In this document: positions 24,741 to 30,582 of the stretch, piece by piece | How positions within the stretch are numbered: position 1 is the stretch's first letter | How the letters are laid out: every line of letters begins with the position of its first letter | From: Candidatus Bathyarchaeota archaeon | GTDB lineage: Archaea; Thermoproteota; Bathyarchaeia; Bathyarchaeales; DTEX01 | NCBI GenBank assembly: GCA_021158305.1 | Contig: JAGGUU010000130.1 | Location: forward strand, 1-30,582 | Reading direction: 5' to 3' | Length of the DNA: 30,582 nt | Made by a program: the position numbers and the translations under genes | Notes under the pieces: generated by a model | Told to the model about the DNA's origin: nothing | What the model saw: only the letters and a program-made list of their open reading frames with translations | The model's database searches: none

Positions 24741-26135
24741 TTAAGACTTGTCCTTGCTCATCAAGAATTCATGGATCGCCCGAGCTGCTCTTTTTCCCCC
24801 ACCCATAGCTGAGATTACTGTTGCGTTGCCCGTGACTATGTCTCCAGCCGCGAAGACCCCAGGTTTGCTTGTTTTTCCGGTTTCAGGATCTGCAACTATA
24901 GTTCCATGAGATGTAAGTTTCACGTCTTTCTCTCCATATACACATATGGGATTTGGCCTCTGTCCTATTGCCACGATGACTGTATCAGCGTCTATAGTAA
25001 ACTCTGATCCTTTAATGGGTATTGGTCTCCTCCTCCCGGATTCATCAGGTTCTCCAAGCTTCATTCTTATGCATTCAACCTTACACACGTTTCCTTTCTC
25101 GTCTCCTATGAACCTAACAGGTGAAGCGAGGAATAAGAATTTCACACCTTCCTCCTTAGCGTTTATCACTTCCTCCCTCCTCGCTGGCATATACTCCTCC
25201 GTTCTGCGATACACAACCGTGACATCTCCTCCAAGCCTCAGCGCCGAGCGGGCTGAGTCCATCGCAACGTTTCCTCCACCTATGACTACCACTTTATCCC
25301 CGACCTTCACTGGAGTGTCATACTTCGGGAACTCGTAAGCCTTCATCAAGTTCACGCGTATGAGGAACTCGTTTGCTGAGTAAATTCCATTTAGGTCCTC
25401 GCCTGGTATTCCGAGGAATCTTGGGAGACCTGCTCCAGAACCGATGAAGATCGCGTCGTATCCCAGATTGAAGAGTTCCTCTATCCTTATCATCTTCCCC
25501 ACAATCACATTCGTCTCTATCTTAACTCCCAATCTCTTAACATAGTCTATTTCTTCTTTGACGATCCTTTTGGGAAGCCTGAATTCGGGAATTCCATACA
25601 TCAGTACGCCTCCGGGTTCGTGAAGAGCCTCAAAGATAGTTACGGAGTGACCGAGCTTTGCAAGTTCAGCCGCAACCGTAAGGCCAGCCGGTCCGGAGCC
25701 TACAACTGCAACCTTCTTGCCTGTCGGAGGCGCGACTGTCACCTTCATCCTAACCTTCATTCTGGCTTTCTGATCCGCAACGAATCGTTCAAGCCCGCCG
25801 ATATTTACGGGCTCGCCTTTCACTCCGAGAACACAGCGTCCCATACATTGGTTTTCTTGGGGGCAGACTCTGCCGCAAATCGCTGGCAAGCTGTTTTTCT
25901 CAAGAATTATCTCTAGTGCCTCTTCAAACCGGCGTTCCCTTATCTTCCTTATAAAGGCGGGTATATCCACATTTACGGGGCATCCTTCAACGCATCTCGG
26001 AACTTTGCATTGAAGGCAGCGATTAGCCTCAGCGATCGCTTCTTCCTCACTATATCCAAGGGCTACTTCACTGAATGATCGTATTCTCTCCTCAACGCTC
26101 CTTTTCGGCATGGGTACTTGAGACTTCAACTTCAC
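24741..26135 (-). CDS. gltA: NADPH-dependent glutamate synthase small-subunit-type flavoprotein (GltD/archaeal GltA)
   Basis: FAD/iron-sulfur oxidoreductase, 464 residues. The N-terminal ferredoxin-like part has two Cys clusters, CLQCKVPRCVEGCP and CGRVCPQENQCMGRC, for [4Fe-4S] centres. The FAD Rossmann motif is VVGSGPAGLTVAAELA and the NADPH motif is VVIGGGNVAMDSARSALRLGG, with the FAD C-terminal segment VFAAGDIVTGNATVISAMGGG. Archaeal versions act alone as GltA. Close relatives are the large subunit of NfnAB and sulfide dehydrogenase, but the required small flavoprotein subunit is not next door, and the large GltB-type subunit is absent too. The start is GTG 26135; the ATG two bases earlier is followed directly by a stop. 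Confidence 0.88.
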   Translation of the reverse strand: MKLKSQVPMPKRSVEERIRSFSEVALGYSEEEAIAEANRCLQCKVPRCVEGCPVNVDIPAFIRKIRERRFEEALEIILEKNSLPAICGRVCPQENQCMGRCVLGVKGEPVNIGGLERFVADQKARMKVRMKVTVAPPTGKKVAVVGSGPAGLTVAAELAKLGHSVTIFEALHEPGGVLMYGIPEFRLPKRIVKEEIDYVKRLGVKIETNVIVGKMIRIEELFNLGYDAIFIGSGAGLPRFLGIPGEDLNGIYSANEFLIRVNLMKAYEFPKYDTPVKVGDKVVVIGGGNVAMDSARSALRLGGDVTVVYRRTEEYMPARREEVINAKEEGVKFLFLASPVRFIGDEKGNVCKVECIRMKLGEPDESGRRRPIPIKGSEFTIDADTVIVAIGQRPNPICVYGEKDVKLTSHGTIVADPETGKTSKPGVFAAGDIVTGNATVISAMGGGKRAARAIHEFLMSKDKS

Positions 26136-26222
26136 ATCGCTTCATCTCTTAAGTTTAGTAAATTATAGCAACGCTTTAAGCAAAGATAAGTTTTTAGCAT
26201 TAATGGAGGGTCATGATATTCT

Positions 26223-26744
26223 CTAGGGAAGTTCTTTGGGAAACCCCAACTCCTCCCTCTGCGACATAAAATATACTGCCTGTAGCATATTCTTAACGAT
26301 GCCTATTAAGAATATGAGGAGAACGGCGCCTAAAACCTTCTGAAAATTAAAAGTTAAGATTATCGCGTTTCCAATGACCATTCCCCCTATTTTGGAAGGA
26401 ATGATGAGAGTTATTATTCCACAATTAGTTATCTGAACAAGAAGGATTATCGATAGTATCGCTCTAGCAATGCCCAATATGTAGGGAAAGACCGTGCCCT
26501 TCAAGAGACGAATCGCAACCTCAAACATCATGAATGCCGCAAAGAATAGGGTTGCCCCACTCATCATCGGCTCTGGCAGAATCATCTCCATTATTTCACT
26601 ATCCAATCCGGGAATCACATGTGGAAGATGCAGAAATATCAGCATCTCCCCTCCCATGATTAAACCCCAGACTAAAGCGCTCAGAATTCTTGGGATTATT
26701 ATCCTAGCCCATTCACCTCCAGTCCTCTCTTCATTCTCGCTCAT
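26223..26744 (-). CDS. Multi-pass membrane protein of unknown function
   Basis: Not recognised. 173 residues with about four to five membrane helices: near 13-37 (IIIPRILSALVWGLIMGGEML), 60-80 (MMSGATLFFAAFMMFEVAIR), 85-105 (FPYILGIARAILSIILLVQI), 108-130 and 136-160. A loop PHVIPGLDSEIMEMILPEP lies outside the first pair. The ATG at 26744 has GGGAGGGTGA upstream and overlaps the end of the preceding gene by 14 bases, so the two are coupled. It is the last of four leftward genes that begin with the hydroxyacid dehydrogenase at 28.8 kb. The codon use is normal. A role with the LEA-like partner at the cell surface is inferred from the overlap only. Confidence 0.72.
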   Translation of the reverse strand: MSENEERTGGEWARIIIPRILSALVWGLIMGGEMLIFLHLPHVIPGLDSEIMEMILPEPMMSGATLFFAAFMMFEVAIRLLKGTVFPYILGIARAILSIILLVQITNCGIITLIIPSKIGGMVIGNAIILTFNFQKVLGAVLLIFLIGIVKNMLQAVYFMSQREELGFPKELP

Positions 26745-27546
26745 ACTTCACCCTCCCAAACCTTACTAACTCGTCAACCATCGGAAGCTGAAATGAGACC
26801 TCCGCGTATCCCTTTCCAGTGAAAGCTTCGGGATTGGTTAATGACACAACCACCATAATAGGTTTCTCGAGTCTCTTTCCAGAGGGAAGATAAAGAAGCC
26901 CAACTCCTTCACCCACCCGCACAGCCTTCTCATTATAGATCGTCAAGCGTAATAGTCCCCCAATATCGCTGACAAAATGATTCTCAAGATCCATGTCCAA
27001 GTCGAAGAAGAGATGTGTACTATTTGACCCTCGGAGGCTGAGGCTCTTCAGGCGTAATCCGTAGAGCGGGGCTTTCCAAGGAATCGATACGTTAACCATT
27101 AAGACTTGAAACTCCAGAACACTTGCATATTTAAAACCGACGAGTATGGAGAGCTTAATATTCGTGTCATTAAACAGGTAAGCTCTCATCTTAGAGAATA
27201 TGTCCGCAAAGCTTAGAGATACCATGTGCGTCCCATATTTGAATTCTCCTCTTCCTATATTCTTCATGAGAGTCGAGTTTGTCACTATTAATCTTCCATT
27301 CTCATCTCTGAGAGTTGTGGCTATTCTGAACTCCTCTATTTCATAATATCCCGTGTTATTAACTAGTATCGGTAATGACAGCCTTACAGTTCCGTCCTTA
27401 AACTCGTATTTCAAATCGCCTATTCTTATTCCCGGAGCTAGAATAGCTATTTGAAGGATTGAATAAAATACTGAGGCTAGAAAAATGAATAGAACAATAG
27501 CCAGTATTGTTGCTGTCAATCCTAAGGCTCTTATGCTTTGTCGCAC
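26731..27546 (-). CDS. Membrane-anchored protein with LEA14/WHy-like beta domains
   Basis: 271 residues. An N-terminal membrane helix (about 8-35, LGLTATILAIVLFIFLASVF) is followed by a long extracytoplasmic part. That part appears to hold two similar beta-sandwich domains: about 42-145 (IGDLKYEFKDGTVRLSLPIL, then VNNTGYYEIEEFRI) and about 160-260 (LSLRGSNSTHLFFDLDMDLEN). The pattern of L-x-L-x-n-N-xG-x-I/Y resembles LEA14-like (WHy) domains found in archaeal surface proteins. I call this resemblance from the pattern, not from a search. The start is GTG 27546. It overlaps the next membrane protein by 14 bases. The gap to the upstream 103-residue protein is 32 bases. Confidence 0.7.
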   Translation of the reverse strand: MRQSIRALGLTATILAIVLFIFLASVFYSILQIAILAPGIRIGDLKYEFKDGTVRLSLPILVNNTGYYEIEEFRIATTLRDENGRLIVTNSTLMKNIGRGEFKYGTHMVSLSFADIFSKMRAYLFNDTNIKLSILVGFKYASVLEFQVLMVNVSIPWKAPLYGLRLKSLSLRGSNSTHLFFDLDMDLENHFVSDIGGLLRLTIYNEKAVRVGEGVGLLYLPSGKRLEKPIMVVVSLTNPEAFTGKGYAEVSFQLPMVDELVRFGRVKYERE

Positions 27547-27578
27547 TCGACGTATCCTTCCCTCATGCTTCTAGCAGT

Positions 27579-27887
27579 TTAGACTCCCTGTTCTTCCATT
27601 GCTCTATTTTTTTCAGACGGTTTTTCCGCCTTTTCAGTTGCCGTAAGTATCTGTACTCCTCTTCTGGTGAGAATCGAACCTATCCATCCCATTATGCCGA
27701 GATACAAGGTTCTTACGGCATAAGAAATCAGGGGGCTTAAAGCCTCGCCGAACAGTTTCATGAGATCCTCAGATGCAGCTATCTCTAAGACGCCCATCAG
27801 AAACTGATAGGCGCAGATAAACGTGAAGATGAGCAAGGCGACTCCTATGAAGAGAACCGCCAACCCAGACAGCCTAACCTCATTCAT
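27579..27887 (-). CDS. Small membrane protein of unknown function
   Basis: 102 residues from the ATG at 27887. Two membrane helices are evident (about 7-30, LSGLAVLFIGVALLIFTFICAY, and about 52-75, SPLISYAVRTLYLGIMGWIG), then a charged tail ending EKPSEKNRAMEEQGV. The frame extends 36 bases upstream into the end of the dehydrogenase gene (27923), but MNEVRLSG at 27887 is preferred: the dehydrogenase stop is one base before it and GGGGGACT lies just upstream. Not recognised. It is a member of the four-gene leftward cluster. Confidence 0.68.
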   Translation of the reverse strand: MNEVRLSGLAVLFIGVALLIFTFICAYQFLMGVLEIAASEDLMKLFGEALSPLISYAVRTLYLGIMGWIGSILTRRGVQILTATEKAEKPSEKNRAMEEQGV

Positions 27888-27888
27888 C

Positions 27889-28818
27889 TTAGTCCCCCAT
27901 CTCTTTTTCCAATGGTTTTTCACCGGACAGCATCATACCGGCAAGCTTCTCCATAGCAACTATAGCTGCTTGTGTTCCTTTCTCTCCAAGTCCTTCAGCC
28001 TCTACGGCCCTAAGCATCTGTTGGACAAGCGCTGTGCCCGGTAATGGAAGCTTAAGTTCAGATGCAAATGACAAGACAAGCCTCAAGTCCTTCAGTTGAT
28101 GTCTAATTTTAAATCCAGGTTTGAAGTCTCTCTCAATCATCTTCGGACCTAGGTTCGAGAGCATCCATGAGCCGGCTGCCCCGGCAGTAACTACATCCAG
28201 CAGCTTCCTCAAGTCAAGTCCGGCTTTAGCTCCGAGGATTAAGCCTTCGCAGACCGCTTGTATGTTTAACGCGCATATTACCTGATTGCAGAGTTTAGTC
28301 GTTTGGCCCATTCCGCTCGGACCCATATACGTGATTCTCTTCCCAAGCACCTTAAGTATCGGCAAGCATTCCTCAAATGTCTCCTTAGGCCCTCCAACCA
28401 TTATTGATAGAGTTCCCTTTATTGCGCCTATTTCTCCTCCACTTACGGGAGCGTCGAGCATCTTAACTCCCTTCTCCGCCAGTTTCTTCGCTACCTTTCT
28501 CGCCACCGTAGGCGATATCGTACTCATGTCAATAACTATGAGTCCAGAATGGGCTCCATGAATAACTCCGTTAGGACCCAGCACAACCTCCTCAACATCC
28601 GGCGAGTCGGTTACCATCGTTATCACAACATCAGACTTCTCGGCGACCTCCCTAGGAGAATTCGCTCCCTCAGCTCCAGCATCTAGAAGAGGCTTCATCT
28701 TAGACTTGGTTCTATTCCAAACTATCATTGGATAACCAGCTTTTAAGAGATTCAATGCCATCGGCCTGCCCATAACTCCCAGCCCGATGAAACCTATCTT
28801 CTTCCTTTTCTCAACCAA
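27889..28818 (-). CDS. Beta-hydroxyacid dehydrogenase (3-hydroxyisobutyrate / tartronate-semialdehyde reductase family)
   Basis: NAD(P)-dependent dehydrogenase, about 309 residues. The nucleotide motif is IGFIGLGVMGRPMALNLL. DMSTISPTVARKVAKKL and DAPVSGGEIGAIKGTLSIMVGG are the substrate-binding signature of the family. The catalytic Lys lies in GQTTKLCNQVICALN, and the last helices (IRHQLKDLRLVLSFASELKLPLPGTA) contain the conserved K-D pair. Family members include 3-hydroxyisobutyrate dehydrogenase, GarR-type reductase and succinic-semialdehyde reductase; the substrate is open. The frame starts at ATG 28839, but GAGGTGGT lies inside that extension and about five bases before TTG 28818, which is preferred. 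It heads a cluster with three membrane proteins, an unusual neighbourhood. Confidence 0.87.
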   Translation of the reverse strand: MVEKRKKIGFIGLGVMGRPMALNLLKAGYPMIVWNRTKSKMKPLLDAGAEGANSPREVAEKSDVVITMVTDSPDVEEVVLGPNGVIHGAHSGLIVIDMSTISPTVARKVAKKLAEKGVKMLDAPVSGGEIGAIKGTLSIMVGGPKETFEECLPILKVLGKRITYMGPSGMGQTTKLCNQVICALNIQAVCEGLILGAKAGLDLRKLLDVVTAGAAGSWMLSNLGPKMIERDFKPGFKIRHQLKDLRLVLSFASELKLPLPGTALVQQMLRAVEAEGLGEKGTQAAIVAMEKLAGMMLSGEKPLEKEMGD

Positions 28819-28946
28819 TAATACCACCTCTAATAGCATAGAAACAAACTAAATTAGAACCTTTAAAGATAAAAGTCCTTTCATGCATGGACTAGAAAAA
28901 GCAAAATGCTTAAGAGCATCAACGAGACAAAAGCTAAAATAGAATT

Positions 28947-29024
28947 GGGCGGGTAGATCAGCCTGGAATGATCGCGGCGTTGGCATCGCCGAGGTCGAGG
29001 GTTCAAATCCCTCCCCGTCCACCA
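28947..29024 (+). tRNA. tRNA-Ala (anticodon GGC)
   Basis: Complete cloverleaf: acceptor GGGCGGG with CCCGTCC, D arm GATC...GATC, anticodon arm CGGCG-TTGGCAT-CGCCG with GGC at 28982-28984, variable AGGTC, T arm GAGGG-TTCAAAT-CCCTC, discriminator A and an encoded CCA. The G3-T70 pair in the acceptor is the alanine identity mark. No intron. Confidence 0.96.
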
Positions 29025-29370
29025 GCCTTCTGGGTTCAGATTGCCGCCCCTTAAATATTCTCGTGGATCTTCTTTTGCGGGCAAGAATTTGAGAGACGGC
29101 ATATAGGGTTATGAGCAGCGAATCGCGCGGTATAGGCGCATAATCGGCGGGTTGAGAAACGAAGACGTTGCGCTCCACCTGCTGGATCACCTCGCGAGTC
29201 TGGGGCTCAGTCTGGCGGCGCTGAGCAACAACGCGGCTCATCTAGTGGCAGTTCCCCAGCTGATAGATTTTGATGGGGCTAAGGCGACACGAAGCGATGT
29301 CGAGCATGTCGTTGCAAAGATCAACCAGAATCTGAATTGGAGGGAGAATACGAAAAAGCATAAGAGGCTC
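29025..29370. other. GC-rich 346-base segment between tRNA-Ala and tRNA-Gln
   Basis: Base composition is clearly richer in G and C than the rest of the window, mainly at 29090-29300. It contains the doubtful ORF at 29152-29376. Two similar 14-base segments occur, GGCTCATCTAGTGG (near 29233) and GGCTCGTGTAGCGG (near 29366). No known RNA family is recognised. Confidence 0.4.
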
Positions 29371-29376
29371 GTGTAG
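29152..29376 (+). CDS. Doubtful 74-residue ORF with unusual codon use
   Basis: Not recognised. It starts at TTG (RNEDVALHLLDHLASLG), with only GGCGGG just upstream. Its codons favour CTG, CTC, GCG and AAC, about two thirds ending in G or C, unlike the ATA/AGA/AAG-rich neighbours. The N-terminal half looks like an amphipathic helix (VALHLLDHLASLGLSLAALS); the C-terminus is basic (WRENTKKHKRLV). It ends inside the D arm of the tRNA-Gln-like sequence. It could be a foreign gene remnant, or a chance frame through a structured RNA or a tRNA intron. There is also an open minus-strand frame here, which weakens the case. Confidence 0.3.
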   Translation: MRNEDVALHLLDHLASLGLSLAALSNNAAHLVAVPQLIDFDGAKATRSDVEHVVAKINQNLNWRENTKKHKRLV

Positions 29377-29437
29377 CGGACAAGCGTAGCGGGCTTTGAA
29401 CCCGCTGACGAGAGTTCGAATCTCTCCTAGGCTACCA
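29371..29437 (+). tRNA. tRNA-Gln (anticodon TTG) lacking a contiguous 5' acceptor strand
   Basis: D arm GTG...CGT, anticodon arm GCGGG-CTTTGAA-CCCGC (TTG at 29396-29398), T arm GAGAG-TTCGAAT-CTCTC (29410-29426), acceptor CTAGGCT (29427-29433), discriminator A and an encoded CCA are all present. The 5' acceptor strand should read AGCCTAG; the bases at the expected place (29362-29368, AAGAGGC) pair at only one or two of seven positions. No exact AGCCTAG is found in the rest of the window that I can see. It may have a long intron after position 9, be the 3' half of a split tRNA, or be a fragment. Confidence 0.75.
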
Positions 29438-29480
29438 TACAAATATTCCCTTCCGAAATTTTTCTGGATCCATGCGGATT

Positions 29481-30582
29481 TTATTCCCATGGAAATCTAT
29501 GCTGTATTATGTCCACCATTCCACTATGCCACTCTTCATGTGCTATCGTGAAGTGAGCCTCTATAGGCTTCTCTTCGCGGATTATCTTGATCATCACGTG
29601 ATTCCATCCTCTCTTTAAAGCAGCTCTCGTGTAGTTTGAACCGTCTCCGCTGTAGTTTGGGCGTAAGGGAACGACCCTCTCGGTTTCGTGGATCATCCTA
29701 CCGTTAAGCCAGAGTCTCATCCGACTGTTATTCGGGACTCCTATGATGACTCTCCTTTCATCCGGAGAGTATATGAAATGTCGAAGATAGATTATTCCCG
29801 GCTTGCCTTTAAATATAGGCTCGATCTCAAGGGCATTTTCAGGCCATGACGCCGTCTTCCATCCGTCTCCAGGCTTAAGCGAGCCTGCCTCTTTCTCTGG
29901 CGGAAAGATAGCATCTAAGGATACGGGATTGCGGTAAACCCTTGAGATCAACCAACGGAATCCCGCTACAAAGGTTAGTGGGAGACGTAGAACCTCAGGC
30001 CTCTGATCAAGGATGATCCTTACGGTTCCACGATTTGAAGTCTCAATATTCTTGATTGACGCTGTTACAGAGAAGGTGAACGTGCATTTTTCCCCTCCAT
30101 GTAGAGTGAATCTCTGCACCCCCTTTGGATTCAATATCCATCCTTCAGGTAGATCAACAATAACTCTTCCCGAGATTCTTTCAGGTCTTGAATTCTCTAT
30201 AGAGATTCTGAATCTATTGGGAGCCTCAGGGAGAATAGCTGGACCGTCCAAGTATGTGATCGATGCCTTCACGGCGATGAGGTCGTAGTCGATACGATTA
30301 GGCGGGAGATGCCAGAGCTTCCGGATCTCGCCTAATGAACCTCTAATAACCTCTTCAACCGCTGAAAAATCGTCTCTCATGGATAGAGTTATATCCGCAT
30401 TGAAGAATGTGAGGACTTTCCGGCCTATCTCGCAGACTTCATTTGTAAGCTCATTCAGATTTGTCGGAGCCCTCAAATTACGGATATATCCCTTCCTAAC
30501 CGTGACTTCATCGCCTAACGGCTCAATCCACTCTTCTGGGAGACCGCTTCTACCATTAATTATCCCCCAAATAGCCCCTACA
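29481..30582 (-). CDS. ADP-ribosylglycohydrolase-family protein with C-terminal beta-rich extension, N-terminus outside the window
   Basis: The reading frame is open from the right window edge (first full codon at 30581) to the stop at 29481, giving 366 residues of a longer protein; the TTG at 30476 is not a real start. The first residues, VGAIWGIINGRSGLPEEWIEP, match the last helix of ADP-ribosylglycohydrolases (typically GAxxGAxxGxxGIPxxWxxxL), and LGDEV follows. Next are about 330 residues of extension. An Ig-like segment at about 90-200 contains ISGRVIVDLPEGW and FTLHGGEKCTFTFSV, resembling NPCBM-associated domains. The C-terminal beta domain, with YSPDERRVIIGVPNNSRMRLWLNG and RAALKRGWNHVMIKI, is like carbohydrate-binding modules of glycosidases. 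The family removes ADP-ribose or related glycosides; here a glycoside role is plausible. Confidence 0.75.
   Translation of the reverse strand, partial: VGAIWGIINGRSGLPEEWIEPLGDEVTVRKGYIRNLRAPTNLNELTNEVCEIGRKVLTFFNADITLSMRDDFSAVEEVIRGSLGEIRKLWHLPPNRIDYDLIAVKASITYLDGPAILPEAPNRFRISIENSRPERISGRVIVDLPEGWILNPKGVQRFTLHGGEKCTFTFSVTASIKNIETSNRGTVRIILDQRPEVLRLPLTFVAGFRWLISRVYRNPVSLDAIFPPEKEAGSLKPGDGWKTASWPENALEIEPIFKGKPGIIYLRHFIYSPDERRVIIGVPNNSRMRLWLNGRMIHETERVVPLRPNYSGDGSNYTRAALKRGWNHVMIKIIREEKPIEAHFTIAHEEWHSGMVDIIQHRFPWE

Noticed and set aside
24741..26135. NfnAB or sulfide dehydrogenase large subunit
   Set aside because: The sequence would allow it, but the obligatory small flavoprotein subunit is not next to it, so a stand-alone GltA-type call is more cautious.
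28849..29241. Minus-strand ORF with GEGFEPSTSAMPTPRSF
   Set aside because: Antisense reading through tRNA-Ala; the remainder covers the GC-rich segment without any recognised domain.
29152..29437. Integrase fragment with tRNA attachment site (SSV-type integration)
   Set aside because: The ORF shows no tyrosine-recombinase motif, and no second tRNA-Gln 3' end copy is seen in the window. Only the odd composition supports it.
29242..29490. Minus-strand ORF containing SLGEIRTLV
   Set aside because: Antisense reading through the tRNA-Gln T and anticodon arms, another typical tRNA shadow.
1..30582. CRISPR arrays, insertion sequences, toxin-antitoxin or defence genes
   Set aside because: No evenly spaced direct repeats, transposase motifs or defence-type domains were seen on either strand.

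Overview
The window reads as chromosomal DNA from an archaeon, most likely a thermophilic, anaerobic member of the Thermoproteota (TACK) side, with Bathyarchaeia as a reasonable guess. Archaeal markers are ribosomal protein S3Ae, Sec61 beta, diphthine synthase, a DUF357 protein, an archaeal RibL-type FAD synthase, BRE/TATA-like promoters and strong GGAGG/GGTGAT ribosome binding sites. Starts at TTG or GTG are common. Anaerobic life is suggested by the oxygen-sensitive class III ribonucleotide reductase NrdD with its radical-SAM activase NrdG, and by a PPi-type phosphofructokinase. The lineage is an inference; no rRNA gene is present.

Layout. 0-6.3 kb is housekeeping: a partial S3Ae gene (-), divergent serS and a PfkB sugar kinase (+), a PPi-type phosphofructokinase (-), CTP synthase (-), and a 59-residue Sec61 beta gene (+) that is easily missed. 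6.3-8.0 kb has a HAD phosphatase and a nucleotide-sugar epimerase whose catalytic Lys is replaced by Arg. 8.0-8.5 kb has no gene but carries two inverted repeats. 8.5-16.3 kb is an uptake island: a four-gene peptide/nickel-type ABC transporter (ATPase, ATPase, permease, permease) transcribed leftward, and, divergently, a CehA/McbA-like PHP metallohydrolase and a membrane-anchored family 5 solute-binding protein.

16.3-20.4 kb holds a tRNA gene broken by about 74 extra nucleotides, the overlapping trio dphB-DUF357-ribL, a luciferase-like F420/flavin oxidoreductase, and endonuclease IV. 20.4-24.7 kb holds a MazG-like pyrophosphohydrolase, an unrecognised 235-residue protein, and nrdD-nrdG preceded by a 377-base leader with inverted repeats. 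24.7-28.8 kb (all -) holds a GltA/GltD-type flavoprotein, then a cluster of a beta-hydroxyacid dehydrogenase followed by three membrane proteins, one with an LEA14-like domain. 28.9-29.4 kb holds a normal tRNA-Ala(GGC), a GC-rich segment with a doubtful 74-residue ORF, and a tRNA-Gln(TTG) without a matching 5' acceptor strand. The right edge is occupied by an ADP-ribosylglycohydrolase-family protein (-) that runs out of the window.

The most unusual material is the pair of irregular tRNA genes (16.6 kb and 29.4 kb), the odd-composition segment next to the second one, and the transporter plus PHP-hydrolase island. No CRISPR array, insertion sequence or recognisable integrase is present.
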